From ZC4RG25 sp023428365 (GTDB lineage Bacteria > Pseudomonadota > Alphaproteobacteria > Rhizobiales > Hyphomicrobiaceae): a DNA stretch of 64,000 bases. Below the pieces are notes generated by a model. That model worked only from the letters and a program-made list of their open reading frames with translations. It made no database searches and had not been told where the DNA came from. The translations under genes were made by a program, and so were the position numbers. Below are positions 45,206 to 54,236 of the stretch, one piece after another. The stretch lies in the NCBI GenBank assembly GCA_050283925.1, contig JBNOAI010000011.1, forward strand, positions 1 through 64,000, in the 5' to 3' direction. Within the stretch, counting starts at the first letter, position 1. Every line of letters begins with the position of its first letter.

Positions 45206-46975
45206 ATGGTGTCACGCCTCGCCAAACCCGTTTCCGAGCTGAAGCCCGATTACGACGTGATCGTGGTCGGCTCCGGCTATGGCGGCGGCGTCGCGGCGTG
45301 CCGCCTGGCGCGCTGTGGGCGTAGGGTTGCTGTGCTGGAGCGTGGGCAGGAGTATTTGCCGGGCGAGTTTCCCACCGGTCCGATGGAGGCAACGCGCGCC
45401 CTGCAGATGCGTGGAGCCAAAGCTGATATCGGCGCCAAGGATGCCCTGTTCGAGGTCCGGCTGGGTGACGGCATTCATGTGCTGCAAGGTTGCGGACTTG
45501 GCGGCACGTCGCTGATCAATGCCAACGTCTGCCTGACGCCGGATGAGCGCGTGTTCGCAGCTCCCGCATGGCCGCGCCCCATCCTTGAAGGGCCGTCCTT
45601 GGCAGAAGGGTTCTTCCGGGCCCGCGCCATGCTGCGTCCCAAACAGGAGCCGGGCTGGCGTTCACTGACCAAGGTTCGCGCGCTCGATGCGGCAGCCGCC
45701 GTCATGGGCAAGCTGCTCGATCCTACCCCTATCCATGTCTCGTTCACGGCTGGGTTAAACGCAGCCGGCGTTGAGCAACCGGCGTGCAATTCCTGTGGCG
45801 ACTGTTGCGGCGGCTGCAACACCGGCGCCAAAACGACAGTCGCCAATACCTACCTTGCGGACGCCGCCGCGCATGGCGCGGAGATTTTCACCGGCGCACG
45901 CGTCCGTACGGTGAAGCGAGATGCAAACGGACAGTGGCGCATCACGCTGGAGACCAGCAGCCAGAACCCGGGTCCGCGTTCCGTCACGGCGGCTCTGGTC
46001 GTCATTGCAGCGGGCACACTCAACAGCACAGAAATCCTGATGCGTTCGTCGGCTGAAGGACTGGCCATCTCCGACCGGCTCGGGGAGCGCTTTACCAGCA
46101 ACGGCGACGCCATTGCGATCGCCTATAACAACGGCATCCCGGTCAACGGCATCGGCCGTGGGCATCCGCCCAAAGCCGAAGTGCCGCCGGTCGGCGCGGC
46201 CGTCAGCAGCCTTCTCGACCTGCGCAATACGCCGGATGTCCGCGAGGGATTGGCCATCGTCGAATGCGCGCTGCCCAGCTCAATGGCCGCAATTCTTCCC
46301 GCGCTCCTGGCTCCCGGCAGCGCTGTCTTCGGCAAGGACGGCTCGCGCACGCTGGTCAATGAGCTGGCAGAACTCGGACGCTCGGCGCACAGTCTCGTGG
46401 GCGGCGCTTATAAAGGTGCGGCCCACAACACGCAGACATTCCTCGCCGTAGGCCATGATAGCGCCGATGGGCGTCTGAAAATGGCTGGCGACCGCGTTAC
46501 CGTCGCGTGGCCCAATGTGGCGAGCCAAACCGTGTTTCAGCGGATTGAAGAGGTGCTGACCGCCGCTGCTCATGCCACCGGCGGCACCTATATGCGCAAT
46601 CCTGCAAGCGAGAACCTGCTCGGCGGCAACCTCATGACCGTCCATCCGCTCGGCGGATGCGTGATGGCGGAAGACCGCACCACTGGTGTCGTAAACCATA
46701 AGGGACAGGTGTTCGACCCAGCAGGGGCGGATCCGTCATCCGTACACGATGGACTTTATGTGTGCGATGGCTCGGTGATCCCATCTTCGCTCGGCGTCCA
46801 CCCGCTGTTCACAATCACGGCCGTCGCCGAACGCGCGATGCTGCATCTTGCCCACGACCACGGCTGGACCATGTCTGACGGTCCGCCGCCGCGCCGTGTC
46901 GACCATTCCGATCCCGTCCCGCCACCTCCCGAACCGGTCCGCCGGAAGGGCCTTTTCGGCTGGTTCTCGCGATGA
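45206..46975 (+). CDS. GMC-type FAD oxidoreductase, cholesterol-oxidase-like
   Basis: A 589 aa flavoprotein. FAD-binding IVVGSGYGGGVAACRLAR (residues 19-36), GCGLGGTSLINANVCL, and the C-terminal active site block TVHPLGGCVMAED with CDGSVIPSSLGVHPLFTITA fit the GMC/cholesterol oxidase group that oxidises sterols or long-chain alcohols. An unusual cluster of five cysteines lies at residues 194-204 (ACNSCGDCCGGCNTGAK). No Tat or Sec signal is obvious; the protein ends in a Pro-rich tail KGLFGWFSR. It starts 19 bp after the phosphoesterase. Confidence 0.85.
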   Translation: MVSRLAKPVSELKPDYDVIVVGSGYGGGVAACRLARCGRRVAVLERGQEYLPGEFPTGPMEATRALQMRGAKADIGAKDALFEVRLGDGIHVLQGCGLGGTSLINANVCLTPDERVFAAPAWPRPILEGPSLAEGFFRARAMLRPKQEPGWRSLTKVRALDAAAAVMGKLLDPTPIHVSFTAGLNAAGVEQPACNSCGDCCGGCNTGAKTTVANTYLADAAAHGAEIFTGARVRTVKRDANGQWRITLETSSQNPGPRSVTAALVVIAAGTLNSTEILMRSSAEGLAISDRLGERFTSNGDAIAIAYNNGIPVNGIGRGHPPKAEVPPVGAAVSSLLDLRNTPDVREGLAIVECALPSSMAAILPALLAPGSAVFGKDGSRTLVNELAELGRSAHSLVGGAYKGAAHNTQTFLAVGHDSADGRLKMAGDRVTVAWPNVASQTVFQRIEEVLTAAAHATGGTYMRNPASENLLGGNLMTVHPLGGCVMAEDRTTGVVNHKGQVFDPAGADPSSVHDGLYVCDGSVIPSSLGVHPLFTITAVAERAMLHLAHDHGWTMSDGPPPRRVDHSDPVPPPPEPVRRKGLFGWFSR

Positions 46976-47014
46976 CGGATACCGAACCCAACACAGGAGG
47001 CCGGAGGAGACGCC

Positions 47015-50000
47015 ATGCGGCGGCTATCGCGCCCGATTGCTGATCTCAAAATGCAGTACGACGCGGTCGTTGTCGGCTCCGGTTACGGTGCTGGCGTCGC
47101 CGCATCGCGCCTGGCCCGCAGCGGACTTCGTGTCGCCGTGCTCGAACGAGGCCGCGAATTTCGCATCGGCGAGTTCCCCGACCGCCTCGCCGAAGCCCGC
47201 GAGCAGATGCAAACGCGGATCGGCGATCGCAAGATCGGCTCGGACCTCGGACTGTTCGATCTACGTCTCGGTCGTGACATGCACGTGCTGCTCGGTTGTG
47301 GCCTCGGTGGCGGCTCGCTGATCAACGCCAACGTCGCATTGCCGCCCGACGAACGGGTCTGGGACGATCCGGTCTGGCCGAAGGAGCTGGCTGAAGGCCC
47401 GACGCGGCAAATCGGATTCACGCGGGCGCGCGAAATGCTGCAACCCGTCCCCTTCCCCGGGCATCGGCTGTTGCCCAAGCTCAAGGCGTTGGAGACGGCT
47501 GGCCAAGCGATCGGCAAAACCGCCCAGCGGCCGCCCATCAACGTGACGTTCCAGCGTCACGTCAATCACGCCAACGTCGAGCAGCCGGAATGCACGTTGT
47601 GTGGCGACTGCTGCTCGGGATGCAACGTCGGCGCCAAGAATACCGTGCAGGTCACGTATCTCGCGGACGCGGTGAACCACGGCGCGGAAATCTTCACCGA
47701 ACTGCGCGTCAGCCACGTCAAGCACGAGCGCGGACGCTGGCGGGTGCACTTCGAACCGGCCGGAAACGCGCGCGATAAATTCGGATCTCCCGAGCAATCG
47801 CTCTCCGCCGAGATCGTCGTGCTGGGTGCGGGTACGCTCGGTTCGACCGAAATCCTGATGCGGTCGCGTGAGCACGGCCTCAATGTTTCCGCCGAGCTCG
47901 GGCAGCGGTTCACCGGCAACGGCGACGTTCTCGCCTTTGCCTACAACAATGACGTACCGATCAACGGCGTCGGCTTCGGTCATCCACCGACGGCCAATCC
48001 CGGCCCGGTCGGCCCGTGTATCGCGGGGATGATCGACCTGCGCAATAGCGAGAAACTGGAAGACGGCATCGTCATCGAGGAAGGCGCTATTCCTTCGGGC
48101 ATTGCCTCCATTCTGCCCACGATGATGGCGGGCGGTGCGGCGGCATTCGGCGTCGATACCGACTTCGGCGTCGAGGACGAAATCAATGAGGCCGCGCGCG
48201 TTTCGCAGAGCCTGATCTTCGGTGCCTATAAGGGCGCCGTGAACCATACGCAGACGTTCCTCGTCATGGCCCATGACGGGGCATCCGGCGTGATGACGCT
48301 CAACGACGACCGGTTGGAAGTCTCATGGCCGGGCGTGACTGATCTGCCTATCTTCGAAGCCATCGGCGAGAAACTGTACGCCGCGACCGCTGCAACAGGC
48401 GGCACATTCACCCGCAATCCGCTGACGACAACGTTCCTCGGCAACAACCTCATCACGGTTCATCCGCTCGGCGGATGCGCGATGGGTTCGGATAGCGAGC
48501 GCGGCGTCGTCAATCACAAGTGCCAGGTATTCGACACCACGCCAGGCGCATCGCCTAGGGCCGTGCACAAGGGACTGTATGTCTGCGACGGCGCGGTGAT
48601 GCCGCGTTCGCTTGGCGTCAATCCACTGCTGACAATCTCTGCGCTTGCCGAACGCGCGATGATCCATCTCGCGGCTGACTATGGACTGACGTTCGACAGC
48701 GCCGCGAAAAAAGACGCTCCGGTCGTGATGGCCGGTCCGATCGATCCGGACGCGCCGAAATCTGCCGGCGTTGAATTCACCGAGCGCATGTCGGGCTTCA
48801 TCGCCCCAGAGCCCAACATCACGCACGAAACTGCGTATGCGAAAGGCAAACAGGGCGATCACGCGTTCAGCTTCACCGTGACGGTGATGATCGATGACGT
48901 CGATCATTTCATCGACGACCGGGCGCATCCCGGCCGGCTGATCGGCACTGTCGACTGCCCTGCGCTGTCGCCGGAACCGCTCGATATTTTCAACGGCACG
49001 TTCAATCTCATGCGCGCCGACAAGGATTCCGTCGAGACCAAGCGCTTCGAGTACGCGTTCTCACTGGCGGCCCGCGACGGCAAGACGTACCGCTTCAAAG
49101 GTATCAAGATCGTTCGCTCGGATGCACAGCTCGATCTGTGGCGCGATACCACACAATTGTTTGTCGATCTTTTCGAAGGTCTGGAGAACGACGCCGGGCC
49201 CGTCGCGCGCGGTGTGCTGCGGATCAAACCCGCCGACTTCGCCCGTCAGATGCAGACGATCAAAGGCACCGACGGACGCGACGCCGCCGACAGGATGCGC
49301 GCCGCCGCGAAATTCGGCCGCTTCTTCGGTCGCGAGCTGTTCGATACCTATGGCGGCATTCTCGTCCGCTCCGCGCGCCACGATAGCGCCGTCCAGCGCA
49401 AGAAGCGCAACCTGCGTGTCCCCGAGCCGGAAGTGCATCTGGTCAAAACGCAGGACGGCAAGCTACTGCGGCTGACGCGGTATCAGGGCGGCACCAAAGG
49501 CCCCGTTATGTTTGCCCATGGCTTGGGCGTGTCGAGCCTGATCTTCTCGATCGATACCATCGACACCAACATGCTCGAATACATGGTGACGGCGGGATAT
49601 GATTGCTGGCTGCTCGACTTCCGCGCCAGCGTCGATCTCGTACACGCCACCGAGCAGTGGACCGCCGATGACGTCGCCGCTTACGATTATCCAGCGGCGG
49701 TCGCCAAGATCCGGGCCGTCACCGGAGCGCCATCCGTCCAGGTCATTGCGCATTGTTTCGGCGCGACGACATTCTCCATGGCGATGCTGGCGGGTCTGGA
49801 AGGCGTGCGCTCGGCGGTGATTTCGCAGATCTCCACCGATTATGTCGTGCCCTTCTATCCGCAGCGGATGCTGGCGCATTTACGCGCGCCCACTCTGTTC
49901 GACCTGATCGGCCTCGATGTTGTCAACGCCTGCGCGACAACCGACGATCCCGTCTGGCAGCGGGCGGTGGACTGGATGTTGCGTGTTTTGGCTCCCGTTC

Positions 50001-50443
50001 CCCGCAAGGAACGCAATCAGAGCGCTACCAGCGCGCGTATCACTGCTCTTTACGGACGGCTCTACGATATCGACCAACTCAACAAGGACACGTTCCAGCA
50101 CGGTCTGCCGGAAATGTTCGGCGAGGCGAATATCGCGGCCTTCCGGCAATTGGCACTATTCTCCCGCAAAGGCACGGTGCTCGATAAGAATGGTGAGGAT
50201 GCCTATCTCCCGCACGTCAACCGCATGGCCATCCCGACGCTGTTCATTCACGGCGCTAACAACGCGTGTTTCCGGCCGGAGAGCACGGTACGGACGGTCC
50301 GCCGCCTGACCGAAGCGAATGGCAATGGCCTTTACGAACGTCGCGAAATTCCAGGTCACGGACATATCGATTGCATTTTCGGGAAGAATGCCGCGATTGC
50401 TGTGTTTCCGCTGATCCGCCGCCATCTGGATGCTACGGCCTGA
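47015..50443 (+). CDS. GMC oxidoreductase fused to alpha/beta hydrolase
   Basis: A 1142 aa fusion. Residues 1-575 are a GMC flavoprotein with AVVVGSGYGAGVAASRLAR, the Cys cluster at 193-203 (ECTLCGDCCSGCNVGAK), VHPLGGCAMGSD and CDGAVMPRSLGVNPLLTIS. A linking beta-rich domain (about 590-790) follows. Residues 810-1142 are an alpha/beta hydrolase with oxyanion MFAHGLGVSS and nucleophile elbow VIAHCFGATT, where Cys914 replaces Ser. A C-terminal His lies in PGHGHIDCIFGKNA. RBS is AGGAGG upstream. It ends the phosphoesterase-GMC-GMC/hydrolase set. Plausible substrates are sterol-like or long-chain hydroxy compounds, by family only. Confidence 0.83.
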   Translation: MRRLSRPIADLKMQYDAVVVGSGYGAGVAASRLARSGLRVAVLERGREFRIGEFPDRLAEAREQMQTRIGDRKIGSDLGLFDLRLGRDMHVLLGCGLGGGSLINANVALPPDERVWDDPVWPKELAEGPTRQIGFTRAREMLQPVPFPGHRLLPKLKALETAGQAIGKTAQRPPINVTFQRHVNHANVEQPECTLCGDCCSGCNVGAKNTVQVTYLADAVNHGAEIFTELRVSHVKHERGRWRVHFEPAGNARDKFGSPEQSLSAEIVVLGAGTLGSTEILMRSREHGLNVSAELGQRFTGNGDVLAFAYNNDVPINGVGFGHPPTANPGPVGPCIAGMIDLRNSEKLEDGIVIEEGAIPSGIASILPTMMAGGAAAFGVDTDFGVEDEINEAARVSQSLIFGAYKGAVNHTQTFLVMAHDGASGVMTLNDDRLEVSWPGVTDLPIFEAIGEKLYAATAATGGTFTRNPLTTTFLGNNLITVHPLGGCAMGSDSERGVVNHKCQVFDTTPGASPRAVHKGLYVCDGAVMPRSLGVNPLLTISALAERAMIHLAADYGLTFDSAAKKDAPVVMAGPIDPDAPKSAGVEFTERMSGFIAPEPNITHETAYAKGKQGDHAFSFTVTVMIDDVDHFIDDRAHPGRLIGTVDCPALSPEPLDIFNGTFNLMRADKDSVETKRFEYAFSLAARDGKTYRFKGIKIVRSDAQLDLWRDTTQLFVDLFEGLENDAGPVARGVLRIKPADFARQMQTIKGTDGRDAADRMRAAAKFGRFFGRELFDTYGGILVRSARHDSAVQRKKRNLRVPEPEVHLVKTQDGKLLRLTRYQGGTKGPVMFAHGLGVSSLIFSIDTIDTNMLEYMVTAGYDCWLLDFRASVDLVHATEQWTADDVAAYDYPAAVAKIRAVTGAPSVQVIAHCFGATTFSMAMLAGLEGVRSAVISQISTDYVVPFYPQRMLAHLRAPTLFDLIGLDVVNACATTDDPVWQRAVDWMLRVLAPVPRKERNQSATSARITALYGRLYDIDQLNKDTFQHGLPEMFGEANIAAFRQLALFSRKGTVLDKNGEDAYLPHVNRMAIPTLFIHGANNACFRPESTVRTVRRLTEANGNGLYERREIPGHGHIDCIFGKNAAIAVFPLIRRHLDATA

Positions 50444-50654
50444 AGCGAGATGCTACGGCCGGTTTTTGCCGGCATTGCCGCAAGATGTAAGCGCTTCACG
50501 GCCTGCCAATGCGGTCAACCAAGACTTTATTGGCATTGCTCTGAGGCTTCCCAAGCCTCGTTTTCTGCGTATGCTGCCTACTCCATCCGAGCGTTTGCCC
50601 GCGCCTCCGCCGCGCGAGCGATGCGCTGCGTAACGATAAAGAAGGGGCAGGTAT

Positions 50655-52226
50655 ATGCGGTTATTCCGGACATTGCTCGTTTCTCTCGCCGTCGCGGTCG
50701 CGCCGGCGGCACTCGCGCAGGATCTCAAGATCGGCTTATCCGCCGAGCCTTCGGCGATGGATCCGCACTTTCACAACCTGACGCCGAACAGTTCGCTGCT
50801 TTCTCATGTTTTCGAACGGCTCGTCGAAACCGCCCCTGACAACAAACTGATCCCCGGTCTTGCCGAAAGCTGGAAGACCGTCAGCGACACCGTCTGGGAA
50901 TTCAAGCTGCGCCCCAACGTCAAATGGCACGACGGATCGCCATTCACGGCGGATGACGTCATTTTCACCTTCGAGCGTGCGCCGAACGTGCCGAACAGCC
51001 CGTCCAGCTTCGCAGCGGCGGTGAAAGGCAAAACGGTCAAGAAAATTGACGATCTGACAGTCCAGATCTCAACGGACTCCCCACATCCGCTGACCCCGAA
51101 TGATCTGTCCAACCTGCTGATCATCTCGAAAAAGAATGGCGAGGGTGCCAAAACCGAGGATTACAATTCCGGCAAGGCCGCGATCGGTACCGGCGCTTAC
51201 AAGCTGGTCAATTTCGTTCCCGGTGACCGCATCGAAATGGCCCGCAACGATGCCTATTGGGGTGACAAGCCGGCCTGGGAAAAACTGCTCTTCAAACCCA
51301 TCAAGGCTGGACCGGCACGCGTTGCGGCTTTGCTCGCCGGTGACGTCGATTTCATCGAGGACGTTCCCACTGCCGATATCGAAAAACTCAAGAGCGATGG
51401 CAAAGTTGGCTTGAGCCAGGGCGTATCGCGTCGCGTGATCTATTTCCATATGGACCAGTTTCGCGATCAAACGCCATTCATCACCGCGAAGGATGGGTCA
51501 GCGATCAAGAATCCGCTGCGCGACAAACGCGTGCGTCTGGCCCTGTCGAAGGCCATCAACCGCGACGCCATCGTCAGCCGCGTGATGGAAGGTGTGGCGA
51601 TCCCCGCGAGCCAATTGCTCGATGAGAGCTTTTTCGGAACCTCTCCGAAACTGAAGCCAGTTGCTTACGACCTGGACGGCGCCAAGAAGCTGCTGGCTGA
51701 GGCCGGTTTTCCCGACGGCTTCAAGTTGACCCTGCATGGGCCGAATGGACGCTACACCAACGACGTGAAGATAGCGGAAGCCGTGGCGCAGATGTTCACG
51801 CGCGCGGGCGTTCAAACATCGATCGAAACCCTGCCCCCGGCGGTGTTCTTCAATCGCGCATCGATCGGCGATAAGGGCCAGCCCGAATTCAGCTTCATCC
51901 TGGTCGGTTGGGGTGCTGACACGGGCGAGACATCGGGCGCGCTCAAGCCGCTGCTCGCAACCTTCGACAAGGACAAGGGAACCGGCACCGCCAATCGCGG
52001 CCGCTATTCCAATCCGGAACTGGACAAGGTGATCGCCGAAGCTCAGGCGACCGTGGACGACGGCAAGCGCGCCGAACTGCTGGCCAAGGCGAGCGAACTG
52101 GCGATGGAAGACGTTGGCTTGATCGTCTCCCACTATCCAGTCAACACCTGGGGCGTTCGCAAGGGGCTGAAGGCCACCGCGCGCGCTGACGAGTACACGC
52201 TGGCAAAAAGCATAACGAAGGAATGA
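50655..52226 (+). CDS. Oligopeptide-type ABC transporter substrate-binding protein
   Basis: A 523 aa periplasmic solute-binding protein of family 5 (DppA/OppA type). Signal peptide MRLFRTLLVSLAVAVAPAAL then AQ. The family signature appears as LAESWKTVSDTVWEFKLRPNVKWHDGSPFTADDVIFTF, broken across two lobes, with later DKRVRLALSKAINRDAI. GGGGCAGG precedes the ATG. Members bind peptides, nickel, opines or sugar acids; context here favours an organic acid or its conjugate. A strong hairpin separates it from the permeases. Confidence 0.93.
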   Translation: MRLFRTLLVSLAVAVAPAALAQDLKIGLSAEPSAMDPHFHNLTPNSSLLSHVFERLVETAPDNKLIPGLAESWKTVSDTVWEFKLRPNVKWHDGSPFTADDVIFTFERAPNVPNSPSSFAAAVKGKTVKKIDDLTVQISTDSPHPLTPNDLSNLLIISKKNGEGAKTEDYNSGKAAIGTGAYKLVNFVPGDRIEMARNDAYWGDKPAWEKLLFKPIKAGPARVAALLAGDVDFIEDVPTADIEKLKSDGKVGLSQGVSRRVIYFHMDQFRDQTPFITAKDGSAIKNPLRDKRVRLALSKAINRDAIVSRVMEGVAIPASQLLDESFFGTSPKLKPVAYDLDGAKKLLAEAGFPDGFKLTLHGPNGRYTNDVKIAEAVAQMFTRAGVQTSIETLPPAVFFNRASIGDKGQPEFSFILVGWGADTGETSGALKPLLATFDKDKGTGTANRGRYSNPELDKVIAEAQATVDDGKRAELLAKASELAMEDVGLIVSHYPVNTWGVRKGLKATARADEYTLAKSITKE

Positions 52227-52242
52227 TAGTATTCGGCGCGGA

Positions 52243-52271
52243 GACCGGTTCCGGCGCGCTCGGAACCGGTC
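52243..52271 (+). promoter_or_regulatory. Stem-loop between binding-protein and permease genes
   Basis: GACCGGTTCC and GGAACCGGTC form a perfect 10-bp stem with a 9-base loop, 16 bp after the binding-protein stop. No U-run follows, so it is better read as an mRNA 3'-end stabiliser or partial terminator that keeps binding-protein mRNA above permease mRNA, as known for several ABC operons. Confidence 0.65.
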
Positions 52272-52332
52272 CCGTTCGCTGGATCATTTCCCACAACGCG
52301 GCGGCCAACTGGCCCTACGGTAAAGGGAGCGC

Positions 52333-53310
52333 ATGATCGCCTTCATCCTCCGCCGGCTCATGCAAAGCGCCGTCGTCCTGTTGGCGATGTCCTTGATTGT
52401 TTTCTTCGGTGTGCATGTGGTCGGCGATCCGGTCTACATGCTCATCAACCCGATGGCCGATCAAAAGGAGATCGAAGAAACCATCAGGGCTCTCGGTCTC
52501 GACCGCCCGATCTGGGAACAGTACTGGCATTTCCTGACCGGCGTGTTCGAAGGCGACCTCGGCCGCTCATTCGTGTTCGGCGAGCCGGCACTCAAAGTCA
52601 TTTTGCAACGTATGCCCGCGACGATGGAACTCGCCATCGCGGCGCTGCTGATGGCGATCGTACTCGGCATTCCGCTTGGGCTTTACGCCGGGCTTTACCC
52701 CAATCGCTGGTCGTCGAAGACCATCATGGCCGGTTCGATTGTCGGTTTCTCGCTGCCGACGTTCTGGGTCGGCATTTTGCTGATCATGGTCTTTGCGGTG
52801 ATGCTCGGATGGCTGCCGTCGACCGGGCGCGGACCAACCGCCACCTTCCTCGGCATCACGTCCAGCCTCTTCACGCTGGAGGGATTGCGCTACATCTTCC
52901 TGCCCGCGCTCAATCTTGCGCTGCTGAAAATCTCGCTGGTCATCCGCCTGACACGCGCCGGAACACGGGAAGCCATCCATCAGGACTACATAAAATTCGC
53001 GCGCGCGAAGGGATTGTCGAACAGCCGCGTCATCGGCGTGCATCTGATGAAGAACATCATGATTCCCGTCATCACCGTGCTGGGATTGGAATTCGGCAGC
53101 CTGGTTGCGTTCTCCGTCGTCACGGAAACCGTATTCGCCTGGCCGGGCATGGGCCGTCTGCTGATCAGCTCGATCCAGAATCTCGATCGGCCGGTGATCG
53201 TCGCCTACCTGCTGATCATCGTCATGATATTCGTGGTTATTAATCTGCTGGTCGACATCCTCTACTCGGTGCTCGATCCCCGCGTTCGTCTCGGGGAGAA
53301 ATCCGCATGA
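52333..53310 (+). CDS. ABC transporter permease, DppB type
   Basis: A 325 aa permease with six hydrophobic helices. It begins MIAFILRRLMQSAVVLLAMS and contains the DppB-type periplasmic loop GLDRPIWEQYWHFLTG. The EAA coupling loop, TREAIHQDYIKFARAKGLS, contacts the ATPases. It ends VLDPRVRLGEKSA. GGGAG precedes the ATG. Its stop overlaps the DppC gene start by four bases. Confidence 0.93.
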   Translation: MIAFILRRLMQSAVVLLAMSLIVFFGVHVVGDPVYMLINPMADQKEIEETIRALGLDRPIWEQYWHFLTGVFEGDLGRSFVFGEPALKVILQRMPATMELAIAALLMAIVLGIPLGLYAGLYPNRWSSKTIMAGSIVGFSLPTFWVGILLIMVFAVMLGWLPSTGRGPTATFLGITSSLFTLEGLRYIFLPALNLALLKISLVIRLTRAGTREAIHQDYIKFARAKGLSNSRVIGVHLMKNIMIPVITVLGLEFGSLVAFSVVTETVFAWPGMGRLLISSIQNLDRPVIVAYLLIIVMIFVVINLLVDILYSVLDPRVRLGEKSA

Positions 53311-54236
53311 CGGTGACCTCGACGCCAGCCGCCTCGGCAAAGCCCGAGGGCAAACGCACCGCAGTCGAGACGCCGTTCCGGCGATTTGTCTCCGACTTCT
53401 GCGAAAGCGGGATCGCGATCGCCGGACTCGGGCTGCTCGTTTTCCTCGTCGCGCTCGCAGTGTTGGCGCCATGGATCACACCACAAAACCCGTACGATCT
53501 GGCGCAAGTCGATGTCCTCGACAGCCGCCTGCCGCCGGGCGAAAAAGGGTTCGCCGGCTATACTCATTGGCTCGGAACGGATGGTGCCGGCCGCGATCTG
53601 CTCAGTGCCATCATCTATGGTCTCCGCATCTCGCTCAGCGTCGGCGTGATGTCAGGGCTGATCGCGATGGTCATCGGCGCCGGGGTCGGTCTCACCGCCG
53701 CCTACGCAGGCGGGCGTGTGGAAACGCTGATCATGCGCATTGTCGATTTGCAGCTCTCGTTCCCGGCGATTCTCATTGCCCTCATGCTGATCGCGGTTCT
53801 TGGCAAGGGCGTCGACAAGATCATCATCGCCCTCGTCACGGTGCAATGGGCTTACTATGCGCGCACCGTGCGCGGCACCGCGCTTGTCGAGCGGCGCAAG
53901 GAATATGTCGAAGCCGCGCGCTGTCTCGGTCTCAGTCACGCGCGCATCATGTTCCGGCACATCCTGCCGAATTGCCTGCCGCCGTTGATCGTCGTCGCCA
54001 CCGTGCAGGCGGCGCACGCGATCGCGCTGGAAGCAACGCTGTCGTTTCTCGGAGTCGGCTTGCCGCAAACCGAGCCATCGCTAGGCCTGCTGATTTCCAA
54101 CGGTTTCGAATACATGCTGTCCGGAAAATTCTGGATCAGCTTCTTCCCCGGCATCGCGCTGCTGGCCACCATCGTTGCCATCAATCTCGTCGGCGACCAG
54201 TTGCGCGATGTGCTGAATCCGAGGCTGCGGCGATGA
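53307..54236 (+). CDS. ABC transporter permease, DppC type
   Basis: A 309 aa permease partnering the DppB subunit. An N-terminal cytoplasmic stretch leads to a first helix (GIAIAGLGLLVFLVALAVLA), then HWLGTDGAGRDLLSAIIYG, the DppC hallmark. The EAA loop ERRKEYVEAARCLGLSHAR and the C-terminal VGDQLRDVLNPRLRR follow. Overlaps its neighbours by four bases on both sides (ATGA). Confidence 0.93.
   Translation: MTVTSTPAASAKPEGKRTAVETPFRRFVSDFCESGIAIAGLGLLVFLVALAVLAPWITPQNPYDLAQVDVLDSRLPPGEKGFAGYTHWLGTDGAGRDLLSAIIYGLRISLSVGVMSGLIAMVIGAGVGLTAAYAGGRVETLIMRIVDLQLSFPAILIALMLIAVLGKGVDKIIIALVTVQWAYYARTVRGTALVERRKEYVEAARCLGLSHARIMFRHILPNCLPPLIVVATVQAAHAIALEATLSFLGVGLPQTEPSLGLLISNGFEYMLSGKFWISFFPGIALLATIVAINLVGDQLRDVLNPRLRR

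Noticed and set aside
47261..48274. 337-codon minus-strand frame inside the GMC fusion gene
   Set aside because: Antisense of the conserved flavin domain, with no start signal.
50429..50460. Twelve-base direct repeat GATGCTACGGCC at the end of the GMC fusion gene
   Set aside because: Short local duplication around the stop codon; too small for an attachment site or insertion scar.
50458..50473. GCCGG/CCGGC hairpin with T-rich loop after the GMC fusion gene
   Set aside because: Only a 5-bp stem with the T-run in the loop and not downstream, so not called as a terminator.
53471..54232. Upstream extension of the DppD-like ATPase frame
   Set aside because: It lies in another frame over the DppC permease; Arg/His-rich text with no domain. 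The overlapping ATGA start at 54233 is standard for this operon type.
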